Positions 24,534-35,667 of a stretch of 64,000 nt of DNA are shown here, piece by piece; the first letter of the stretch is position 1; every line of letters begins with the position of its first letter. The translations under genes were made by a program, and so were the position numbers. The DNA is from Sialis fuliginosa (taxonomy: Eukaryota; Arthropoda; Insecta; Megaloptera; Sialidae), in contig OY540813.1 of NCBI GenBank assembly GCA_961205875.1, forward strand, positions 11,627,001 through 11,691,000, written 5' to 3'. Under the pieces are notes generated by a model that saw only the letters and a list, made by a program, of their open reading frames with translations, had not been told where the DNA came from and did no database searches.

Positions 24534-25351
24534 TTCATCAAAGGTATTTTATCATTAAATTATATAAATTTATTCAATAAAAACATAGTTCCTTAAAAAT
24601 TAACATGAATACAATGTTGCTATAACCTTTTATTCTCAAATCTCAAATATTCATTGTCGTATGATTTTATTTTGATTTTAGGTTCAAAAAGTTACAAATT
24701 TTACAAACAATAAATATTGTCACAATATTAAAATAAAACTATTAACAAGACCTTTATCAACTACAGAGCAATGTTTTTATTGCAACAAAAATGATAATGT
24801 TAGTGATTTTGTACCAGTATATAAATTTTCATACATTAAATTAATAAGTTCAGTAAGTAAATTATCAAGATATCAATTATATTTTACAAGTATAGCTATA
24901 CCAACTTCTGGGATTTTAAGTTTATTAAATTATCTGAATACGGATTATTTCTTAGCTATATCTGCTATAGGTAATTAACAGTTTTTGTACACAATATAAT
25001 ATACATGTCTTATTTATAAACTACAATCCTGTTTTAGGAGTCACTGGGACAGTTACGTTAATTGCTATTAGCAAAATATTCTTCAATAATATAATAGGAT
25101 TGTTATATGTGGATGAAAAAAATTATATTTTGAAAATATCGTATTTAGATCCATGGGGGCAAAGGAAAAATAGTGAAATACCTTTGCATGATATTGTCCC
25201 TATAAGTGACCTACCAAAATTGCCAACAGATCAAATGTATTTAACTATTAAAAGGTACTCGACAAATGAAAATTATAAATTTTTATACAATAATGGCGTA
25301 GTATTGGATCGAAATTTATTAAAATTTGCATTAGGCGATTGTGAAAAGTAG
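24493..25351 (+). CDS. TMEM186: TMEM186-like mitochondrial membrane protein
   Basis: TMEM186 is an inner-mitochondrial-membrane factor linked to complex I assembly (MCIA complex). Exons: 24493-24543 (proposed), 24682-24970, 25038-25351. All are in phase and give 217 residues, near the human length of 213. Exon 2 has the family core FVPVYKFSYIKLISSVSKL followed by two hydrophobic segments (LYFTSIAIPTSGILSLLNYL; AISAIGVTGTVTLIAISKIF across the splice). Exon 3 has KISYLDPWGQRKN. There is no Met in frame in exon 2 and a stop immediately precedes it, so an upstream exon is required. The proposed exon 1 (MFTYASFNFARFAISSK) ends AAG|GTATTT and looks like a mitochondrial targeting peptide: basic, Ser/Phe-rich and without acidic residues. 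It would overlap TBL3 exon 1 on the other strand. Exons 2-3 are secure; exon 1 is inference. Confidence 0.85.
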
Positions 25352-25452
25352 TATAATATTTATAATTTATTTATCTATTTGTAATAGTATGTAATCATTT
25401 ACATAGAGATATCACATATGTTGCAAATTTTAATTGGTGTATATATTTTAAT

Positions 25453-25458
25453 AATAAA
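25453..25458 (+). terminator. AATAAA poly(A) signal, TMEM186
   Basis: AATAAA about 100 bases after the TMEM186 stop, before the convergent mRpS7 gene. Confidence 0.45.
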
Positions 25459-25757
25459 GTATTCCTGAAATGTTTTATAATTTTCCATTACCTTTTTTTA
25501 TTAGATTAATTAATGTAATAAATATTTCAATATAATAAAATTATTTTTTATTAAATTGGTAATTTGGAGGGTACCATAAAGTACTTGATTATAATGCTTT
25601 AAAAAAAAAAAAAGATATCCAGGATTCATGAAAAGTGCACTTTACATTCAGAAGCCGAGAACCACAAAATAAGTCTATTTAAGTGAACATAATCGTTTAT
25701 TGCTTATAACTGAAAAACAATGTTTGTATAAATAATACAAAATTAGTAACTAATTGT

Positions 25758-25763
25758 TTTATT
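25758..25763 (-). terminator. AATAAA poly(A) signal, mRpS7
   Basis: AATAAA on the minus strand about 50 bases after the mRpS7 stop codon. Confidence 0.45.
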
Positions 25764-25815
25764 TTACTTATCAAAAAATACATTAAAAAATTAAATAAGT
25801 CCTAAATAACATTTT

Positions 25816-27003
25816 CTAACCCCATCTATAATGAGCATACGCTCTATTAGCTTCACATTGTCTATGTAGATCTTGTTTCCTTTTAACTACACGTCCTGTA
25901 TTGTTCGCCGCTTCTATTAATTCCCATGCAAGTTTTTCTGGAAAATGTACAGTCCTTTCTTTATCTTGAGCTGCTTCAATTAACCATTTCATTGATAAGA
26001 ATCTAGATCTCTTTTCTGTTACAGGCACTGGAACCTACAAACATTGATTTTTTTTTTAATCTGGCTGATTCTAAAACCTGTTATATAATAAGATATTATG
26101 CATAAAGTAAATCAACTGTTAGATGCCTGCCAATCATAATAGTATAAACTCACTATAAAATAGACTATAAGTGTATATACACACATAAAATAGTATATTA
26201 ATAACTGTTATCGGTTCAGACAATCTCGGCTGCCTTTAATCTCTTGTGACTAAGCTGAGGATTAATTTAGGTTAAAATTTGGATTTAATATCAGCCACAA
26301 CAAACAATTAAACAATTTTAATTGAAATAAAACCATAAAAATTTCAGTTACATCTAACATGAGTATGATTTTATTAATATTTTTACCTGATACGTAGCAC
26401 CACCTCTTTTAATAGGTGTTAACTGTAATATCGGTTTACAGTTGTCTACTGCGTTATAAAATATCTCTCGAGGATTTAATTTTATTTTACTTTTTTCATC
26501 TGGATCTGGAGTTTTATGATACTTCTCTATTTGAATTCTTTTTATTTTCTCAAATGTTTTATCTACTAAATCTTTGGCTAATCTTTTATCCCCACATCTC
26601 ATTACATAATTTGTAAATTTACTGAAATTTAAATAAATTGAAAATGATTTATACCATCCAGACAATAATGAACTACCTTATTGCTTCATCGTAAAATATA
26701 GACGAAGTTTCATTGTTTCTAGCTGCTTTAACAGGAACGTGTGCTATATTTAAAACTTCTCCAGTTTCATATAATTCAATTTGTTTTTCTTTTCTAAAAA
26801 CCGGCTCGATAAAATGTGGACCATATTGGGACATAGGCTGGCATCTAAAATTATTTTATTCATCTTTTAATAAAAGTTAGGTTAAGATACATTTTTTGAA
26901 TAAATCTCTCGTTTTTTGTAACGAATTATTTATAAATATAAGGTACTGACCGTATATATGATAAATTTGAAGATAAAATAAATTTTGATAATACTGATTT
27001 CAT
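25816..27003 (-). CDS. mRpS7: Mitochondrial ribosomal protein uS7m (mRpS7)
   Basis: Protein of the small mitoribosomal subunit head that binds 12S rRNA near the decoding region. Exons: 27003-26951, 26844-26677, 26621-26387, 26034-25816, in phase, 224 residues. The N-terminus ([18 protein letters not shown]) is a typical mitochondrial presequence. The S7 signature is spread over exons: [18 protein letters not shown], then a helix-rich stretch, [26 protein letters not shown] and [21 protein letters not shown] at the C-terminus. The 3' end faces TMEM186 with about 460 bp between stop codons. Confidence 0.95.
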
Positions 27004-29099
27004 GACCATCGTTACAATATTATAAAAATTAAAGAAAATGTCATATTAGCAGTTTTCGTATGTGAAGTTATAAGCATTTGATAAATTTTATAGTGGACCA
27101 AATGAATAGAACATGGAAATCAATTTCCTTGTTTTCCTAAGTATACTCAACCAGAGACAAAATATCCCAATTATATTTTTTTTAATGAAAAGTTAAAAGT
27201 CGAAATAAAATAATAAAATTTCACAAAGCTCATTTAGTTGTAATTAATTATTGAATAATCATGTATACACTGTATTATATGAATTTCCACTAAAAGCTAT
27301 ACATATATACTTAATTTGATTTAATTAATTTTTATTGTTTAAATGTGAGAAAAAAAACTTATAAATAGGTATATAAATTCTATTTTTTTTGTAGATAGAA
27401 TTATAATGAAAGTCCGGGTGAATATTAAAGCAAATATCGGTCATCAACAGATCTTATTAAAAATACTATATTAATAAAAGAGGTCACACTTGACGCAATA
27501 TTTAAATTTGGCACGCGTATTTAACAATTTCATATTGATGCGTAAAACCATTGTTGAATAACACGGCGACCATCTGTTTTTCCTGCTTATTTACGCTAGG
27601 TTATATTTTAGATTATCAAATTGTTCAAGACAAAGATAACATATCGAGTTAACTGCATTTTATGTAGACCTGTCTTTGTCTTTTATTTTTTCATTAGGTA
27701 AAATATTTTATGAAAAAAGATAAACTTTGTACTTAAGGTGTGCTTTTATATGCCTATTTCTTTTTAATAAAGTTTTCATATAACTAACGATTATTATACA
27801 AGTATTTTAACAAAGGATAATAAATGCCATTTAACATTATTTAGAATGTAACTATCTTTGTTATATGTTTGCAACATGACTTATGTATTTTATAAAGAAG
27901 GATAGATAATAGTGTATACATAATCTTTATATTTACCATCTCTTTTTAACGATTTAATCAAAGAGTCAATATGCACCCTTGACTTATTTTCAAATAGAAG
28001 AGGGTAGTTTTATATATATTTTGTATTGTATATATTCCTATTCTCTTTCAACGTGTCCTGTTTATTAGGATTTTGACAAATTAAGTAGATTTATTTTTAA
28101 TATGTAGCAAATTTGGATCAACCGTGACAAATATGTGTCTTATTAAATCTTCACCCTCTATAATTCAGAAAATTGTGCGATTTCATAATAATCTGTCACA
28201 ATCATTGATGTAATAATACAAGCTGCAGAAATATTATTTACATTTTACAGAGAAAAATATTAATTCATTACTTTATTACAGATATAATTATTTATTTATT
28301 AAACATACTTATAAAAACACAATTATGAAATTCTTATTTTATGATATGTTATGTATGAAAGAAAAAAATTTAATTCAATAATCAAAAGATCATTTTTGTA
28401 AAAGCAGGCAGTCGTATATAACGCCAAATTGGAACGAGCGCCCAAAATGACATTTTTTACTTTTTTCGAAGGGAAATTTTTTATATATTATTAAGTTATT
28501 AACTTGCTGTATATGAAAATAAATGCCAAAAAAAATAAAAAATATATTATTAATAAAAAAAATATTTTTATTTTTACGGTACTCTCTAATATCTTTTGTA
28601 GAGACGCAAATATTAATCTTTTTCGATATGAAAAAGCAGACATGAAATTAAATATTTTCTAAACAATTTTTGAGTAGGTACCTAAATGTTCGGTATATTT
28701 TACTAAAGGAACCAACTAGTACCCTACGAGGGGGCAAAAATAGTTTGCCTGTAACGTCGAAGAGAGAGAATATCCTGTCTACATTTTTTTATATAATTAT
28801 TGATAAATACATGTTTTATATCACACATTTTCATCAATTAACAAAACATTCGAATTTTTAAATTTGTCAAATTTGAAACAGTAATATTTTGAACTTTTTA
28901 TAGATGATCCCTAACTTATTAATTCAATTAAATAGATAATGTCCTTTAATTTTTCATTCAAAAGCAAATACACGTGTTCCTTTTATACATTTGTCAATAC
29001 AGTTATGACATAATATCTGTAAAATTTACATATAATTGCTTTTAATTAAAAACATATCATATGCTGTATATCACACCCTAAAATACAAATATCTCTACT
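27004..29099. other. Intergenic DNA between mRpS7 and fer3
   Basis: AT-rich and without recognisable exons. The two genes diverge from this interval (mRpS7 to the left, fer3 to the right). No inverted-end repeat was noticed. Confidence 0.5.
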
Positions 29100-29300
29100 A
29101 TCCTTTCATATTTTCCATAATAAGCCCGCAATAAGGTCTAAAATAGAACCATATACATCATAGCAAGCTATACCCTTAGTCGACAGCCTTCTGTATCCTT
29201 ATTGGTGGATTTTTCCAATATTCCATCCCTAAACTAACACCCTGGCCAATCATGATGAAGATACTGCTAAGACGCGTATGAAAATGCAACTTTTGTGAAA
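29100..29300 (+). promoter_or_regulatory. Possible fer3 promoter-proximal block
   Basis: A GC-richer patch 120-320 bases upstream of the fer3 start codon with ATTGG (near 29199) and CCAAT (near 29250, ggccaatcatg) on opposite strands. It differs in composition from the A/T flanks. The promoter role is inferred from position and CCAAT boxes only. Confidence 0.3.
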
Positions 29301-29422
29301 ATATTTAGTGCTGCATTATGATCTTAGATATCCGTATTTTTGTTGCAATTCTCTAATAATTTTGTGTTTTTTGTGAGTTTGATTGGTGTTTTAGAAGTTT
29401 TATTTGAGTGAAATTATTTCCA

Positions 29423-32400
29423 ATGAGAAACGATAGTGTTGTTATGTCATTTGGAAACGACCACGGAATTTGGGAATCGAATCATTCTGTAAGTATTAAA
29501 AAATATATAGGGAACATTTTTAATAATTAGTTTCTCTATTCTATATACTTTCATTTTACCCACGAACATACATAATATTATGTAGATATGTCATGAAATT
29601 TGAAAACAATAAAGATATTTCAAAGGTACTTTCGATAAGATCAAAATATAAAATGATGCATGGCAGAATGCAGATATATTCTTTTTAAAATTCAATGAAA
29701 AAAGCAGTTCCTTAAAAATAACTATAGATGATAAATTATATTCGCATATAGAATATCTTGATTTGGTGATAAATAGCCATGGAATAATTTAAAGTTGGGG
29801 ATAATTAACTAATTAACAAAACAAATTCACTATACTCATAAACATTTTAGAATTTACTTATTTAAAAACAATACCTGACATGAACGTCATTTCCCTGCAC
29901 CACCACCATATTTGTGTTTCTTATTTTTTGTTTTGACAGTGCATGCAGTTATTTTATTCATTTTATTTTTATTTTTTTTATATTTTAAAACACGTTACTT
30001 ATTATTTTTATATTTATAGTTGAATTAATTTTATATAAGGGAACTGGCACCAGTATTGAATCATAGCCCAGTATTGGATTCTTGTTTAATTAAATGTACT
30101 AAATGAGAAATATTTGTTGATATTTGATTACCTACTGCCATTACTGAATCATTTAACTATAAAACAACTTAATTTGATTTTAAAATGGTGAATATTTAAA
30201 CAAATGATTAGTGTAATTTATTTATTAATTATTATATTATCATAACATCTGCTTTACATTGTTTCAAATTTTACGATTCTTTTTTTTATAATTTTTGTGT
30301 CGTAGTACTTATCATTTTGTAATCATTATCAAGTGTCCTTCACTGGGTGCTCATTACTGGTTTTACTTTATCCATTACTGGAGAAAAAACATAAACAAAA
30401 TAAAAGGCTATAATTTAAAAAACAAACAATATTTGCGGACTTTGGTAATTAAATTGATTTAATAAAGAGGTATGTACTTGTTTTACTAGTAACATGAATT
30501 CATGTTCAATGTGCAATAGGTATCCAACCTTCGTAATAACGATCAAATGATTAAAAAAGGAAATTGAAGTTTGAAATTTAAAAAAATATTTTAATTTTCA
30601 TCTTAAAAAGTTACAGGTTTTTTCTACGATTTTTTCACCAAGTTATTGAAGTTTACAGCTAATATCATCGTAAAACTGACCACGTAACATTCACTTGGAT
30701 AACATTAATACCAACAATACAACAATTCATTTTTCGTAGTGTAGCTTCGGTAAAAAATCTTCAATTACCCAAAATAATTTTAAGTAAACTTCTTTGAGAT
30801 CCTTTTTTTTCATCTGTAGATATAATAATTTGTTTAATTTACAGCAGGGGTTATTTTAATTAAGAAATTTTTTTTTGTCTACACATTGTATATTTCTCTC
30901 TTACAAACTATAGTGACCTTTTTTTGCTCTACACTTATACCCAATAATACAAATAATTTGCTTGAGTGCAAATGCAAATTAGCTTCCAGCTAACAGCGAC
31001 TTAAAAAAAAGTGCTGCCAAGTGTACCTCATAAAATGCATATCATTTACATTATTATACATTTATTACTATACTGCTTTAAAATATTGAGCAATTTCATA
31101 CTTAGCAGATAGCGTTAGCTTGAAGTTAATTTGCACTCAAATTCTTTATAATACCGGACATTACACCTTTTTATACATTTTTTTACTTGCGATTTTTCAA
31201 CTACACAAATTAGCTTTTACAACTGCAGCTTTCATTTTTGGAACTGCAGAAACAAGCTACAATCTGCACACTAAAATAACCCCTGATTTACAAAGGTTCA
31301 TGAAGTGAAAACGACGAGTTCAGCTGAAAACTTCAGTTACTTAGTGAAAAAAAATCGTAGAAAAAAAACCAAAAAAATATTTTAACGTGTATAATTCCGT
31401 TGAAATCTTTTTTATACAGTACATTTCATTCATATTTGTACTAATAAAAAAGTACAATTGTTTTTGTAATTTACATTTTTACATGCACAATGCACGCCTT
31501 TATAGGTGTATTCAGATTCTGTTTATTTGATTTCAGGCACCTGAAATATCAGGATACGGATCAGATATCTCACCTTACAGCTCTTTGTGGGACCCCCACT
31601 GTATGAACGGCCCCAGCCCTGCCATGATCTCTAGTTATCCGGAAATACTCTCTAATTTCTCAACCGATTTCGGTAAGTTTCTAACTATGAACACACTACA
31701 TATTAATATATTATATACACTTGATTATACAAAAACTAAAGCGATTAATTAAAAACAAACTGTGGTGAAAATTTTATTTTATCTAATTATTTATCTAAAA
31801 ATTGTGGGCAGTGGTGTTACTATTTATATAAGGTTAGCAGGACTGGAAAAAAGCAAATATATAAATATAATAATATAAATATCTTAGAAAATACAATTTT
31901 AAATTAGCTAATTTTATCTTAAAGGCTTCTATACACCACCCAATCTGCAGGGCCGATTGGGTGGTGTATTTACAAGTTCCTTTGTTATACAAAATATTAT
32001 AACTTCAGACGGCAACAATTTTCAAATTGAAATAAAAACGTTTATATAGCAGTATTTCAAAAAATCTGGAAAAAATTCAGAATGAGCTTTTAATTAGTAC
32101 TTTCACTGAAAATTTTTGGACCCCCCCTCCACCCATAGACTAAAAAATGAAATCACATTTTGTTTTACTTACCCTATTGAGTGGGGTGTCAATAGATTAA
32201 AATGCAACAAAAAATGTTAAATGACCATTTGATTTTAGCCCTTCAGTCACGATATATTTGCATTTAAATATCATTATCAGAGCGCCTCCCCCCCTCACCC
32301 ACTTCTAATTTCTAAACTATGGATTCGAAAAATCTGAAAAATATTCAGAATGTAGCTTTGAATTAGTACTTTTAGTGAACAAATTTTTAGACCCCCTCCC

Positions 32401-34260
32401 ATAGACTGAAAATTGTACTCAATTTTTTTTCACTTACTCAATTGAGTGGGGTGTCTTTAGATAGGTCTCTTAAAATGCAACAAAAAATGTTGTATGACCT
32501 TTTGATTTTAACCCTTTATGCATTAAGTTTTGTTAAATTTTAAATATTTCGAAATTTTGATAAACTTTTTCTTTGATTAATTACTAAGAAGGTGAGGGCG
32601 TAGATATCCTACGAAAGGACATATACATACACCTCGTCAATATAACTCAACAGAGCCTTTGTCCTTTAAATATAGAAATAGATATAGGCACGCTATTTTT
32701 ATCAGTGAGCTTAAATTAATTTTAAATATGCTATGTAACAATGATCAAGGGGATCAAAAATTTAATTTTTTTTAAAGATGTTGATTTTATTCAATGTACA
32801 TATTATTAAATTTGAATTGATTGTAGTGTGGCCCCGACAACAATGCGGCGGAATGGTCAGCCAGCGGCTCTCAACCCGTGGTTCCGGCAGTAGTAATGGA
32901 CAGAACTCGCACAAGAAACCCAGAAGACGTGTTGCTACTGTGGCCCAACGCAGGGCCGCCAATATTCGAGAAAGACGTCGAATGTTTAATCTGAATGAAG
33001 CTTTCGACAAATTGCGCAGAAAAGTAAGTAAAAAATCACAGTGGTGTGAAATGAGTAAAATAGAAAAATATAACTTTTGATACATTTTCAATAATAGTAA
33101 AATTGGAATTAGTGAAACCGAATTGACAAACCTAAACCGTTTTATATTTTTCTCAATTGTTGGTTAAAAGCTCCCTGAAATAATAGTTATCTATTCATTT
33201 ATCTTTCCCAGAGATGCGCGAAGACGATCTTGATTTAGTTTTCACGTAAAATCAGATTAAAACAAAAATATAGATTGTCATTTTTTTTAAAACCAATAAA
33301 AAATCATAAAAAATAGGTGTAACTGTATCGGGATGCACAGTCGAGGGATTGATGTGAATACGTATCAGTGGGGTTAAATAAAATTCAAACTTGTATTGTA
33401 TAATATAGTAATTTCTTATGATTTGTACGAACATAAAAACAATTAATTAATATTTACAAGTAAAATGGTGGAAATACGAAATTTACTTTTTATTTTTTTA
33501 TACAATTTAAAAAACTTTAATAAAAAAATGAGGTCGTACAGAATTCTAATATAATATTATTTTTTTCAATTCAATTAATTAATATTTACAAGCGCAATCG
33601 TGGACATACAAAATTAAATTTTTTGTTGTTTTTTTATAATATTAAATTTATCACTCATTAAAACTGGTTAAATGTTTTGATTTTTACTTATATCTCGTAG
33701 ATCTAATCGAGATCTATAATTTGAGACCAATACTGATTTTAAATTTACGCTAGAGCGCAAAACTAATCTCGGCACGTTACATCAAGTTTCTGAAATGTAA
33801 ATTTTGTCTGAAAAAGTTTTTATTGTAACTTATTTTTTGAAATAAAAATTCGTAAAATAGTATTTTCAACTCCTGGTATTCCTATATTTTGTTTTTATAT
33901 TTCAAGATTATCATCGTCATACCCCCCACTCACCCCCGCACTGCCTAAATACAAAATTTTGTAAGCTATAGGAAGCGCCTTATATTGTATAAAAAGGGAG
34001 GTGCGGCTTAAAAAGTTTGCGCACCCCTGATCTATCCAATGCACCATTTTTTAAATGTATTAATTTAATAATTTTTTTAGGTACCAACTTTCGCCTATGA
34101 AAAACGTTTGTCTCGTATTGAGACCCTTCGACTTGCAATTACTTATATCAGTTTTATGTCAGAGTTATTGCACGGCCCGAACTCTGATCCCAAATCTACA
34201 GAATTGTTTCAAATTCCTCACCAAAGAGAGTACATTCCATATGGACTTATCCCGAACTAA
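29423..34260 (+). CDS. fer3: Fer3, bHLH transcription factor (FERD3L/Nato3 family)
   Basis: Class II bHLH factor that dimerises with Daughterless/E proteins and binds E-boxes; family members act in neural and mesodermal development. Exons: 29423-29488, 31537-31672, 32827-33023, 34081-34260, in phase, 192 residues (fly Fer3 is about the same size). The basic region is [20 protein letters not shown], helix 1 ends DKLRRK at the exon 3/4 junction, and loop plus helix 2 are [20 protein letters not shown] followed by [10 protein letters not shown]. The [15 protein letters not shown] pattern is diagnostic for Fer3 over twist, hand or Fer1/2. The N-terminal part is Ser/Pro-rich without a known domain. 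Intron 1 carries repeats at 30332 and 30845, and intron 2 carries one at 31990. Confidence 0.95.
30332..30504 (+). repeat. Second copy of the 17219 repeat, in fer3 intron 1
   Basis: Begins gtgtccttcactgg and shares gctcattactggttttact, ctggagaaaaaacataaac and atttgcggactttggtaatt with 17219-17456. A short insertion is present (aaaataaaaggctataattt). It lacks the hammerhead inverted repeat and the 'cttaaagcggcc' tail. Confidence 0.65.
30845..31285. repeat. Outer MITE carrying a nested second MITE
   Basis: Ends caggggttattttaa and ctaaaataacccctg match the solo element at 1144-1382. The interior is split after ctctacactta by the inner element (30949-31158) and resumes ttacacctttttatac, then ttcaactacacaaattagct. 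Flanks atttacag / atttacaa are a probable 8-bp target duplication (7 of 8 match), which would suit a hAT-like element. Confidence 0.7.
30949..31158. repeat. Inner MITE (gtattataaagaatttgc-type ends), nested copy
   Basis: Left part caaataatttgcttgagtgc and right part gcactcaaattctttataat are inverted repeats, and gctaacagcg / gcgttagc pair further in. The centre holds gtgctgccaagtgtacctca and cataaaatgcat. A longer copy is at 62770-63096. TTA on both sides may be a 3-bp target duplication. Confidence 0.7.
31990..32525 (-). repeat. Dispersed repeat, copy D, in fer3 intron 2
   Basis: Reverse-oriented relative of 115-805 with two internal units (ttttgattttagcccttcag, acttacccattgagtgggg-type, gaccccc.cccatagactg). 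It is truncated on the right, lacking the ggttccgtag end. The interval before 32827 otherwise has nothing recognisable. Confidence 0.6.
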
Positions 34261-34299
34261 AAATTATTATTATAAAAATATTATAAATATATGTATATT

Positions 34300-34897
34300 T
34301 AGGCTGACCATAATTCCCTGGGACCAAAACGGGACAATAATATAATATTGCGCAATGCTTATCTCTATACAGTGTATTCCAAATTGATTAAGGCATAGGA
34401 AATTTAACATGAGGGCAATTAGAAATGTTGTAGTAACCTTTGGTCAAATTTAACGATGTGTGATTGGTGCATTTTGAAATGCCGCCAGAAAATTTAATTT
34501 CATTAATGTATTTTATTTTATATTAAAGTTGAAAATAAAGTAATGTTGATTAATTTAAAATTTATCAGTTAGTTTCGAGGTGGCATTTCAAAATGCACCA
34601 ATCACACTTCGTTAAATTTGACCAAAGGTTACTATAATATTCATAATTATCCCCATGTTAAATTTCCTGTCTTAAATCAACTTGGAATACACTGTATATA
34701 CAGTCTGTGAATACTGCTAACAATAAGTTAATCAATTTAATAGTGCTGAAGTATATTCAATCTTTAATAATTGCCGAATTGAAATTTAAGGTCACATAGC
34801 CATTCGGTAGTTATATATAACGTTCATTATGAATAGAGACAAAAATGATTTTTAACGGCTGGGACTTTGCAAAAAAATGGGACGTATGGTCATCCTA
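34300..34897. repeat. Outer MITE (taggctgaccata ends) just 3' of fer3
   Basis: Left end taggctgaccataattccct with ggga; right end tgggacgtatggtcatccta, an imperfect inverted repeat. Its interior is interrupted by the complete MITE at 34376-34698. It starts 40 bases after the fer3 stop, so it may lie in the 3' UTR. Confidence 0.55.
34376..34698. repeat. Inner MITE with long inverted arms
   Basis: Ends tatacagtgtattccaa and ttggaatacactgtata are perfect inverted repeats with TA at each tip. Arms continue about 120 bp (gtaacctttggtcaaattta; tggtgcattttgaaatgcc) around a short A/T loop near 34500-34560. Nearly the whole element is a hairpin. TA termini suggest a Tc1/mariner-type origin. Confidence 0.8.
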
Positions 34898-34918
34898 CAG
34901 TATATTGTTTTAGTCATG

Positions 34919-35004
34919 CAGTGGTGTACTTAGCGATGGGAAGGCAAGGGGGCCTGGACCCCGTAGTGTTGTAACCAGCGAGGGGCCATATGGTTACGCC
35001 ACTG
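34919..35004. repeat. 86-bp hAT-like micro-element
   Basis: Ends CAGTGGTGTA and TACGCCACTG are imperfect inverted repeats. The flanks are an exact 8-bp direct repeat, tagtcatg (34911-34918 and 35005-35012), the hallmark of hAT insertion. GC-rich compared with the surroundings. Non-coding and non-autonomous. Confidence 0.8.
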
Positions 35005-35667
35005 TAGTCATGTATCTTTTTATATATATTATATAGGATAGAATTTAAAGTTTATTTAGCGCAATTAAAATTTTGTTAACATTATACTTTTCATGGATTG
35101 AAATATAAATAGCCCCTTACTAACTGAAAATTTCAATTTTTTACTTTGAAAAAATCTAAATAATTGAAATTAGCGCTAATAAACTTTTGAATTCATATTT
35201 TAATTATACCTGTATAATGTTTAATGTCTTCCATTTATTGTAAGTGTATTTTATTATTATTTAATAAATATTTATTGTGATTGTTTTGACTTTGGTATAT
35301 CTATAAATCTAATAGTTGAGCAAATAATTCGTATGGTTCCAAACGAAACTAAAAGCTCTTAACGTTCCTTATGTTGGCTATGGTGTGCTTGTTACTTTAC
35401 CGTACTGAAGTTAGTCATCGACCCTTGTACCGCGGTATCTCCGCGGGATACATCGTCATAAAAATTGTAAAAAATATTCAGAACTAGTCATTTTTTGATA
35501 ACGATATTAATTTTGTTAAGTCGAAATACAAATGTTTCAAATCGTGACGGTTTTGTTATCAGCAACGAAGTTGCATAACACTCTAACCGTCATATGTAGA
35601 TATTTGTAAGGTACTCACATCTGTGTTGACATTTCGTCCTAAGGATCAGTTTGTTTATTTGAAGAAA

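Noticed and set aside
34010..34029. tttgcgcacccctga element end beside fer3 exon 4
   Set aside because: It looks like one end of a common hAT-type repeat, but no matching opposite end was found, so no element is called.
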